A stretch of 11,519 nucleotides of DNA from Anaerolineae bacterium (GTDB lineage: Bacteria > Chloroflexota > Anaerolineae > Aggregatilineales > Phototrophicaceae). The stretch's first letter is position 1; each line of letters opens with the position of its first letter. The translations under genes were made by a program, and so were the position numbers. The notes beneath the pieces are model-generated. The model was given only the letters and a program-made list of their open reading frames with translations, did not search any database and was not told the origin of the DNA. Below, piece after piece: positions 1 to 5,686 of the stretch. Where the stretch lies: positions 1 through 11,519 of the forward strand of contig JADLHH010000522.1 in the NCBI GenBank assembly GCA_020848855.1. The letters run 5' to 3'.

Positions 1-1287
1 AACGGCGGCTCGCTCGTCCCGACCACCTCGATCCTGTGTGTGGTCGACAGCGACGACAACATCCTCTACGAGTATGAAGATGGCTGCCCGCGCGGCAATA
101 CCACGCCGCAGACCGTCGCCCGCGAAGGCTACGGCAGGCAGGTGGTCGACCCGCGCATCGCCTTCGTCATCAGCGATATCCTCAGCGATAACGCGGCGCG
201 TACGCCGGCGATGGGCGCGAACAGCCCGCTCAACACCGGCAGCCTGCGCACCTCGGTCAAGACCGGCACGACCGACAATTTCAAGGATAACTGGACAGTC
301 GGCTTCACCCGTAACGTCGCCGTCGGCGTATGGGTCGGCAACAGCAACGGCGACCCGATGACCGGCAACACCTCCGGCTTGACTGGCGCCGCGCCTATCT
401 GGAACACCGTCATCAACGGCATCTACAGCAATAACGGTATGCTGGCGCGCTTCGCCGTCGATGGCAGCCTGTTCGCCGACCAGTTGAACCCGCCGTCCGG
501 CATGTCGCTGCGCAGCATTTGCAGCATCGACGCGCTGCGCGAGCCGGCGACCGACTGTTCGACCAACACGGTCAACGAGTGGTTCCTCGACAGCTCCGCC
601 GGCATCCCCGACGCGCAGGGCAACTTACAGTTCCCGGCGCAGACGCCGCCGACGCCCAACACCCCGCCGACCACCGGACCCTGGCTGCAGGAAATTCAGC
701 CGAGCATCTTCAGCGTGCTGGTCAACCCGATTGACCCGAACATCGCCAACGCGATTGTGTTTTCGGTGCAGCCGGGGCAGCCGCAGCCGCCCGCGCCGCT
801 CTACTGTCAGGTTCCAATCGAGGTGGCGGGCAGCGCGTCGTCGGCGCGGCAGCAGTTGTTCATCGCCCCGCCGCCCGTGCCCGCCGACGCCGTGCAGGCG
901 GAAAACTGGGCGCGCGCCAATGGCTACGCCTTCCTGCCGACCATCGCCTGCACGATTGACCTGCTCAATTCCAGCGGTCCCACCGTGATCACGGCGTTCA
1001 TCAGCCAGCCGTCGCCGGGGCAGGTCGTCAGCGCCGGTTTCCCGGTCGCCGGGACGGTGCAGTTCAGTTCGCAGCAGGCGCAGTACTGGAAGCTGGAACT
1101 GCACGGCGGGCAGTTTGGCGATAACTGGGTGACGATGAACGACGTGCAGTACAACAACGTCATCAACGGGCAGTTGACGACTCTGCCCGGACTTGCGCCC
1201 GGCAGCTACGACATTCAACTGGTGGTCGTCGGCAACGACGGCAACTACGTCCAGACGCCGTACCGGGTGAACTTCACGGTGCAGTAG
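1..1287 (+). CDS. Class A penicillin-binding protein, C-terminal part (5' end outside window)
   Basis: The frame is open from base 1 and ends at TAG 1285-1287, giving 428 visible residues. The KTGT box of the transpeptidase active site lies at visible residues 87-90 (bases 259-270). It is followed by the WTVGFT and VGVWVGN strands and by an APIW segment, as in PBP1A/1C-type enzymes that cross-link peptidoglycan outside the membrane. The upstream serine motifs and any glycosyltransferase domain lie before the window. After the transpeptidase there is a Pro/Thr-rich linker (about residues 211-229). The last 100 or so residues look like an Ig-like beta-sandwich (PSPGQVVSAGFPVAGTV to the final VNFTVQ). 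Such extracellular tails are known on PBPs of Chloroflexota and some Gram-positives; wall or substrate binding is inferred. No start can be judged. The gene converges on the hydrolase gene downstream. Confidence 0.9.
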   Translation, partial: NGGSLVPTTSILCVVDSDDNILYEYEDGCPRGNTTPQTVAREGYGRQVVDPRIAFVISDILSDNAARTPAMGANSPLNTGSLRTSVKTGTTDNFKDNWTVGFTRNVAVGVWVGNSNGDPMTGNTSGLTGAAPIWNTVINGIYSNNGMLARFAVDGSLFADQLNPPSGMSLRSICSIDALREPATDCSTNTVNEWFLDSSAGIPDAQGNLQFPAQTPPTPNTPPTTGPWLQEIQPSIFSVLVNPIDPNIANAIVFSVQPGQPQPPAPLYCQVPIEVAGSASSARQQLFIAPPPVPADAVQAENWARANGYAFLPTIACTIDLLNSSGPTVITAFISQPSPGQVVSAGFPVAGTVQFSSQQAQYWKLELHGGQFGDNWVTMNDVQYNNVINGQLTTLPGLAPGSYDIQLVVVGNDGNYVQTPYRVNFTVQ

Positions 1288-1312
1288 CGATTGCCACTCA
1301 AGATCGGATCAC

Positions 1313-1338
1313 GTAGGGGCGGGTTTCAAACCCGCCCC
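1313..1338. repeat. GTAGGGGC-type palindrome 1, possible terminator
   Basis: GGGGCGGGTT at 1316-1325 pairs with AACCCGCCCC at 1329-1338 around a TCA loop, 26 bases after the PBP stop codon. The left end reads GTAGGGGC; the right end is degenerate (GCCCCGTT). There is no T-run on either side, so use as a rho-independent terminator is uncertain. It sits in a convergent gap and shares its left end with the palindromes at 5598 and 8030. Confidence 0.75.
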
Positions 1339-1410
1339 GTTCTGTATTAACACCATACCACCGTTATCGACCCTGACAAGGCACATGCGTCCGACATATG
1401 TACACTTTTT

Positions 1411-2868
1411 TCAACGCCGGACGTTAAACCGCAGCATCGGAAAATCCGTCAGGCAGGTCATGTCAAGTTCATCGACCGAAGCGGTCTCGACAAAATCCTC
1501 GATGAGCCGTTTCAAGCACGGCACAACCGGGATGTGATGCCCCTGATCGGGCAGCGTGACCAGGAGGCTGTTCGACCACAGTTGGCTTGCCCCTGCCATA
1601 TTGTCGGGCGGGTCTTGCGGGTCGGCTTCGCCGTTGAGCATCAGCACCGGAACCGCCGACGGCACCAGCGGCGTGTTGCGCGCCTGTTCCTGCGCCGGCG
1701 GGAGATAGGTGCAGGTCTGCACGCGCTCCTCAGCGCTGGCGACCTGCGAAGCGGTATAGTACGAGTCCGGGCTGTTTTGCGCGACGGCTTCCGGTGAAAA
1801 TTGCGACCAGGCGTCGAAACACATGACCACCAGCGGCATCACGGGAAGCCCGGACTGCCTGTTGAGCTGGACATACGCGCCGAAGGGCTTCAGATCGCCG
1901 CTCGTATAGGCGTCGTGAATGAGGCGCGGCAGTTCGCCGGCAGTCTCCACACCCAAGAGAAGCGAATGTACAACCTGGCTCACGAGGCTGGGCGTCACGA
2001 GAACGGGCGCGCCAGTGACCGGGTCTTTGAGTCCGATGTCCGGCGGTTCGCTTTCAAGCCGCTCCATCAGGGCGACGAATTCGGCGCGCACGTTCGGATA
2101 AGCGGCGCCGCAGCGTGTGTCGGCTTCGCATTTCGCCAGCACGAAATCGAGCGCGCGCTGGCTGTTGTAGGCGACCCATTCGAACATCGGCATGTCCAGC
2201 AGGCTGCCGCTGATGAGCGTGACGGAGCGGACATGCTCCTCATGATCCCGCAGATACACCTGGGCTGCCGTCGCCCCGTAAGAGCCGCCATAAATGTTGA
2301 TGCGGTCGTAACCCAGCGCGGCGCGCACGTCGTCGATGTCGTCCATAGCGATGGCGGTCGTATAGAAGCGCGGATCGCCGTTGAGGTTTTCCAGACAGTC
2401 GCGCGCATAGTCGGTGATCGAAAATTCCGGGCTGCCTGCGACTTCCACGTCGGGCATGGGGCACATGATCGGATTCGACGCGCCGACGCCGCGCTGATCG
2501 ACGAATACGAGGTCATGGTTTTGGAGCAGCGGCGATAGCAGAGAAATCGCCCCAACAATATCGTCGGTTGCCGCTACGCCGGGTCCGCCGGCGAGCCAGA
2601 AGATCGGATCGGGGTTGACCGGGCTGCCAGTCGCCGGGATAACCACCACGTTGACGTCAATCTTCCGTCCATCCGGCGTCATCCGGTCTTCGGGCACGCG
2701 CAGGATTCCACATCTTGCCTGCATCCCTCCGCGAACACACGGCGAAAGCTCAAGCGGAGCAGCGTCCGGTTGCGCCTCCGCTCGCACCGGCTGGACGATG
2801 GACGCTGGAAAACCGAGGATAGCGATCAATATCAGGGTGAGGCTACAGGTGACGACCGCTGCTTTCAT
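1411..2868 (-). CDS. Secreted TAP-like alpha/beta hydrolase (prolyl or tripeptidyl aminopeptidase type)
   Basis: A 485-residue protein starting at ATG 2868, chosen because GAGGG lies 7 bases upstream and the N-terminus (MKAAVVTCSLTLILIAILGF) is a typical signal peptide; the open frame further upstream has no leader character. Family motifs occur in order: GGPG of the oxyanion region (94-97), DQRG (124-127), the nucleophile elbow GGSYG with Ser196, then Asp416 in NGEAD and His444/445 in DQGHH, which complete the triad. The C-terminal part matches the TAP-like lid and tail, in which cysteines are common (here C44/C53 early, C451/C472 late). Known relatives are SlpD/E- and tripeptidyl aminopeptidase-type exported peptidases; the exact substrate cannot be read from sequence. 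The gene stands alone, converging on the PBP gene and diverging from the nucleotidyltransferase gene, with its own promoter. Confidence 0.88.
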   Translation of the reverse strand: MKAAVVTCSLTLILIAILGFPASIVQPVRAEAQPDAAPLELSPCVRGGMQARCGILRVPEDRMTPDGRKIDVNVVVIPATGSPVNPDPIFWLAGGPGVAATDDIVGAISLLSPLLQNHDLVFVDQRGVGASNPIMCPMPDVEVAGSPEFSITDYARDCLENLNGDPRFYTTAIAMDDIDDVRAALGYDRINIYGGSYGATAAQVYLRDHEEHVRSVTLISGSLLDMPMFEWVAYNSQRALDFVLAKCEADTRCGAAYPNVRAEFVALMERLESEPPDIGLKDPVTGAPVLVTPSLVSQVVHSLLLGVETAGELPRLIHDAYTSGDLKPFGAYVQLNRQSGLPVMPLVVMCFDAWSQFSPEAVAQNSPDSYYTASQVASAEERVQTCTYLPPAQEQARNTPLVPSAVPVLMLNGEADPQDPPDNMAGASQLWSNSLLVTLPDQGHHIPVVPCLKRLIEDFVETASVDELDMTCLTDFPMLRFNVRR

Positions 2869-2922
2869 GGTGAATCCCTCGACCGCTGCGGCGATCACTT
2901 TGCCGCAGACTCGATGCTTTCT

Positions 2923-2940
2923 TTGTGAATTATAACACAA
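2923..2940 (-). promoter_or_regulatory. Extended -10 promoter of the TAP-like hydrolase, within a dyad
   Basis: On the minus strand TGTTATAAT (2929-2937) is a perfect extended -10 element (TGnTATAAT) about 60 bases before the hydrolase ATG. No good -35 hexamer is seen, which fits an extended -10 promoter. The element lies inside the dyad TTGTG-N8-CACAA (2923-2940), which could be a repressor site; that part is inference. Confidence 0.6.
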
Positions 2941-2987
2941 TTCGAAGGTCGAGAGCCGTGATGTACACTTTTCGCTGTCCCGTTTGA

Positions 2988-3017
2988 TTGCCTCACCCAC
3001 GCGAACAAGCGTACAAT
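2988..3017 (+). promoter_or_regulatory. Candidate sigma-70 promoter for the mntA-hepT-moaB cluster
   Basis: TTGCCT (2988-2993), an 18-base spacer and TACAAT (3012-3017) lie ahead of the nucleotidyltransferase start at 3047. This would give a 5' leader of about 22 bases. It is the only promoter-like sequence found at the head of the cluster. Confidence 0.45.
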
Positions 3018-3046
3018 AGCAGCGTGATGATTGTGGAGTCGGTCAT

Positions 3047-3352
3047 ATGTCCGTACAAATCACGATACCGGAGCAGGCGATTGCCGAATTTTGCCAGCGG
3101 TATCACGTGCGTAAATTGTCGCTGTTCGGCTCGGTGCTGCGCGACGACTTTCGCCCGGACAGCGATCTGGACGTGCTGATCGAGTTCGAGCCGGGCAAAA
3201 CGGTTGATTTCTTCATATTCATCGACATGCAGGACGAACTCAGCGAATTGTTCGGCTATCCGGTCGATCTAAATACGCCGAATTTTCTGAGCCGTTACTT
3301 TCGGGATAAGGTGATGGCGAACGCGCGAGTGCTGTATGAACGAAATGGATGA
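3047..3352 (+). CDS. mntA: MntA-type minimal nucleotidyltransferase (antitoxin of MntA-HepT)
   Basis: A complete 101-residue protein with GGAG 9 bases before the ATG. It shows the defining GSX10DXD motif: G28-S29, then D40 and D42. A third likely metal ligand is D74 in PVDLN. This is the pol-beta-fold minimal nucleotidyltransferase family. In characterised type VII toxin-antitoxin pairs the MNT protein AMPylates a tyrosine beside the HEPN toxin active site and so neutralises it. That role is inferred here from the motif and from the neighbouring HEPN gene, whose start overlaps the end of this one by 8 or 17 bases. Nothing looks damaged in this gene. A stand-alone nucleotidyltransferase with another target is a less likely alternative. 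Confidence 0.9.
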   Translation: MSVQITIPEQAIAEFCQRYHVRKLSLFGSVLRDDFRPDSDLDVLIEFEPGKTVDFFIFIDMQDELSELFGYPVDLNTPNFLSRYFRDKVMANARVLYERNG

Positions 3353-3679
3353 AGCTCGCTTTCGTCATATGCTGGATGCTGCCCACGCAGCGATACTGTT
3401 TGTTGAAGGCAAGACGCGCGAGAATCTCGAAACCGACTTGATGTTTTCATTTGCCCTGGTGCGAGCAATTGAGGTTGTGGCGAAGCAGCCTCTCGGATCA
3501 CGAAAGAAGAACAGCAGAATTACCCGCAAATTCCCTGGAAAACGATCACCGGGATGCGCAATAAGATCGTTCACGACTATTTTGACATTGACTATGATGT
3601 GGTCTGGGATACGGTCAAGCTGCGAATCCCGGAACTCATCACTGAACTGAAGAAGATTCTCCCGACGAGTAAGGATTAG
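3336..3679 (+). pseudogene. hepT: HepT-type HEPN ribonuclease toxin with a one-base frameshift
   Basis: As written, the frame from ATG 3336 (or 3345) is HEPN-like only up to ALVRAIEVV (codon 48) and then becomes unrelated Arg/Ser-rich sequence to a stop at 3648-3650. The other frame, from base 3482 to TAG 3677-3679, continues the family exactly: EAASRI, a QIPW segment, then RNKIVHDY at 3557-3580, the Rx4HxY RNase and AMPylation motif. One extra G in the GG at 3479-3480 joins the halves into a 114-residue protein with the normal VVGEAASR junction, R75, H80 and Y82. Intact relatives cleave RNA and are held in check by MntA. Either the toxin is inactivated or a homopolymer base was lost in sequencing. 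No slippery heptamer is evident at the junction. The start overlaps mntA, and the 3' end carries the ribosome binding site of the next gene. Confidence 0.88.
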
Positions 3680-3684
3680 CCACT

Positions 3685-4194
3685 ATGGGTTCAGCCGACC
3701 ACCGCGAAAAAGCCGGGCACGACCCCGTGACGATTGCCATCGTCACTGTCAGCGACACGCGCACGCCGGAGACCGACACCAACCGCCACTACATCGAGCG
3801 GCGCATGGCGGAGCTGGGGCACATCGTCGCCGCCTACCGGCTGATCAAGGACGAGCCGGATCAGGTGGCGGCGGCGCTCGACGAACTCGCCGCGCTGCCG
3901 GACGTGCGCATCATCCTGTTCAACGGCGGCACCGGCATCAGCCCGCGCGACACCACCTTCGACGTGATCAGCCGGATGCTCGACAAGACGCTGCCCGGCT
4001 TCGGCGAACTGTTTCGGATGCTCAGTTGGGATGAGATCGGCGCGGCGGCGATGCTCAGCCGGGCGACGGCGGGCGTCTACCAAAAGACGCTGGTGTTCTC
4101 GATGCCCGGCAGCCCCAACGCCGTGCAGGTCGCGCTCGAAAAGCTGATCCTGCCGGAGATCAACCATCTGGCGTGGGAGATCGTCCGCAAATGA
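3685..4194 (+). CDS. moaB: MoaB/MogA-type molybdenum cofactor biosynthesis protein
   Basis: A 169-residue protein of the MoCF_biosynth fold. The N-terminal strand ends in [20 protein letters not shown] (residues 80-91) is the pterin-phosphate loop with its conserved Asp89. [22 protein letters not shown] (110-131) and PGSPNAV (141-147) complete the family pattern. Family members adenylylate molybdopterin before metal insertion (MogA, archaeal MoaB) or are close homologues of less certain role (E. coli MoaB); FRMLS...EIG is closest to MoaB. The ATG lies 5 bases after the hepT stop, with AAGGA (3671-3675) inside the hepT tail at 9 bases. A later GTG at 3727 would trim a polar N-terminus but has weaker support. 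No molybdoenzyme or other moa gene is in the window. Confidence 0.88.
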   Translation: MGSADHREKAGHDPVTIAIVTVSDTRTPETDTNRHYIERRMAELGHIVAAYRLIKDEPDQVAAALDELAALPDVRIILFNGGTGISPRDTTFDVISRMLDKTLPGFGELFRMLSWDEIGAAAMLSRATAGVYQKTLVFSMPGSPNAVQVALEKLILPEINHLAWEIVRK

Positions 4195-4826
4195 GTCCGC
4201 TCCGCCGCGTCATTCAGGTGATCACCGGTATCGTGGTTGCCGCCTGCGCCGTCGGCGGATTTCTGGGGCTGCGGGCGCTGGTCTGGCGACAGGAATACCA
4301 CATCCTCGCCATGATCGAAGCCGGGATCATCCTCAGCCTGGGCATCACCGGCGTGATCGGCGTGGCGTATTTTCTGCTGGGCGACCTGCTGGGGCGCTTG
4401 CTCGGCATCGACTGGATCAGCATCCAGTTCGGCGCGGTGCTCGGCGCGCTGCTGTACGGCGGCTACAACGCCATCACGCCGCTGACCATGCTCAGCTTCG
4501 GCGAGACTCCGGCGTGGCGCGCCCTGCAGGGCGGCGTCGATGGCGTGTGGATCGGCGCGCTGCTCGGCTGGCTGACGCTGTTCGTCAGCGCCCGCCCGCT
4601 GCACCTGGATCGCGCCGGGCTGACGCGCTTTCTGATCCTGTATGTGACGTTGATCCTGCTGGCGTGGCTCATCCTGTGGGTGGGGAGCAACACGCGCCTG
4701 CCGGACGTGGTCGGCGCGGTCGTCGCCGTGCCGCTGGTGGGCGTGCTGCGGCTGGTGGTCGGCTGGCTGGATCGGCGGGTGGACAACAATCGTCTGCGCG
4801 ATTACGGCTACGACGAGGGGGGATGA
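4191..4826 (+). CDS. Polytopic membrane protein of unknown function
   Basis: A 211-residue protein starting at ATG 4191, which overlaps the moaB stop as ATGA. A GTG 18 bases upstream keeps the frame but has no better ribosome binding site. About six hydrophobic segments are visible, near residues 7-30, 41-66, 76-94, 114-133, 145-165 and 172-190. They are followed by a charged, cytosol-like tail ([18 protein letters not shown]). I recognise no family motif or catalytic residue. Its stop overlaps the next gene (ATGATG at 4823-4828), so it is translationally linked to moaB and the dehydrogenase. That placement might suggest a shared physiological setting, but no function should be read from it. 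Glycine- and leucine-rich helices without conserved charges inside the membrane do not look like a known transporter. Confidence 0.8.
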   Translation: MSPLRRVIQVITGIVVAACAVGGFLGLRALVWRQEYHILAMIEAGIILSLGITGVIGVAYFLLGDLLGRLLGIDWISIQFGAVLGALLYGGYNAITPLTMLSFGETPAWRALQGGVDGVWIGALLGWLTLFVSARPLHLDRAGLTRFLILYVTLILLAWLILWVGSNTRLPDVVGAVVAVPLVGVLRLVVGWLDRRVDNNRLRDYGYDEGG

Positions 4827-5575
4827 TGTTCGAGAATCGTTTTCAGGGGCAGGTGGCGGTCGTCACCGGCGGCGCGAGCGGTATCGGCAGGGGGATCGCG
4901 GCGCGACTGGCGCGCGAGGGCGCGCGGGTCGTCCTGCTCGACCTGAATCTTGAGGCGGCGCGGGCGGCAGCCGCCGAAATGGGCGAGGGCGTCTCGGCGC
5001 TGCCAATCGACGTTGCCGACGAGCGCTCGGTGAGCGAGGCGTTCACGCAGGCGGCGGCGCGGCATGGGCGGCTCGACATCATGGTCAACTGCGCCGGGAT
5101 CATCGGTCCGAATGATCTGCGCATCACCGACTATCCCACCGAGACCTTCGACCGCCTGATCAGCGTCAACCTGCGCGGCAGCTTCCTGACGACCAGGTAC
5201 GCCATCCCGCACATGCTCAGGCGCAATTACGGGCGCATCCTGCTGCTGGCGTCGATGTCCGGCAAGGAGGGCAACCCCAACATGATCGGCTACACCGCCA
5301 GCAAAGCGGGCGTGATCGGGCTGATCAAGGGCATCGGCAAGGAATACGCCGAGACCGGCATCACCGTCAACGGCATGGCTCCGGCGCTCATCCTGACGCC
5401 GATGAACCAGGACACCGCCCCGGACACGCTCAAGTATCTGGAGAGCCGCATTCCGATGCGCCGCGCCGGGACGGTCGATGAAGTCGCCGCGCTCGCCTGC
5501 TGGATCGTCTCGCCGGAAGCGACGTTCAACACCGGCGTCCTGTTCGACCTGTCCGGCGGCAGGGCGACGTACTGA
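4826..5575 (+). CDS. Short-chain dehydrogenase/reductase (SDR), classical type
   Basis: A 249-residue protein of the usual classical SDR length. ATG 4826 is preferred over ATG 4823 because GAGG (4815-4818) is then 7 bases away. Motifs: TGGASGIG (14-21) nucleotide loop, Asp39 at the end of beta-2, which points to NAD(H) rather than NADP(H), NCAG (88-91) in place of NNAG, and the catalytic Ser143, Tyr156 and Lys160 with the proper spacing of 13 and YxxxK. The C-terminal GVLFDLSGG is the usual last strand. The overall look is that of 3-oxoacyl-ACP reductase/FabG-like enzymes or sugar and alcohol dehydrogenases; the substrate cannot be assigned. It overlaps the membrane-protein gene and ends the operon. 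It converges on the VIT-VWA gene across two palindromes. Confidence 0.92.
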   Translation: MFENRFQGQVAVVTGGASGIGRGIAARLAREGARVVLLDLNLEAARAAAAEMGEGVSALPIDVADERSVSEAFTQAAARHGRLDIMVNCAGIIGPNDLRITDYPTETFDRLISVNLRGSFLTTRYAIPHMLRRNYGRILLLASMSGKEGNPNMIGYTASKAGVIGLIKGIGKEYAETGITVNGMAPALILTPMNQDTAPDTLKYLESRIPMRRAGTVDEVAALACWIVSPEATFNTGVLFDLSGGRATY

Positions 5576-5597
5576 ACGCTATTTTGGGAATCACGAC

Positions 5598-5626
5598 GTA
5601 GGGGCATGGCGTCGCCATGCCCCTAC
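5598..5626. repeat. GTAGGGGC-type palindrome 2 (perfect)
   Basis: GTAGGGGCATGGC (5598-5610) and GCCATGCCCCTAC (5614-5626) form a perfect 13-base stem around GTC, 22 bases after the dehydrogenase stop. Both ends carry the full GTAGGGGC/GCCCCTAC signature. There is no clear T-run, although AAATTTGT follows. It may end transcripts from the + strand. Confidence 0.85.
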
Positions 5627-5644
5627 ACGTAAATTTGTCTTATG

Positions 5645-5672
5645 CGAGGGGCGCACGGCTGTGCGCCCCTAC
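5645..5672. repeat. GTAGGGGC-type palindrome 3
   Basis: AGGGGCGCAC (5647-5656) pairs perfectly with GTGCGCCCCT (5661-5670) around GGCT. The right end reads GCCCCTAC; the left end is GAGGGGC, one base short of GTAGGGGC. It lies 14 bases beyond the VIT-VWA stop codon and 18 bases from palindrome 2, so it could act on transcripts of the minus-strand gene. Confidence 0.8.
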
Positions 5673-5686
5673 AAATATATGGATCG

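Noticed and set aside
1801..2538. A 245-codon open frame on the + strand inside the hydrolase gene
   Set aside because: It is antisense to conserved hydrolase motifs, its composition is shadow-like, and it has no family resemblance.
1398..2972. ATGTACACTTTT at 1398-1409 and 2961-2972 flanking the hydrolase gene
   Set aside because: A pair of 12-base direct matches is expected by chance in 11.5 kb, and no transposase or terminal inverted repeat goes with it, so it is not evidence of an insertion.
2869..3000. A 44-codon upstream extension of the hydrolase frame
   Set aside because: The ATG at 2868 has a good ribosome binding site and begins a signal peptide. The upstream part contains the promoter.
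3470..3520. Programmed -1 frameshifting in hepT
   Set aside because: No slippery heptamer is in the right frame before the conserved GEAASR segment, and a missing G explains the sequence exactly.
4077..4604. A 175-codon minus-strand frame across moaB and the membrane protein gene
   Set aside because: It is antisense to two genes supported by motifs and start overlaps; the translation is low-complexity Gln/Ala/Asp.
5598..5672. Two adjacent palindromes as a short CRISPR or repeat array
   Set aside because: The units differ in their cores, there are only two, and there are no spacers of constant length and no cas genes.
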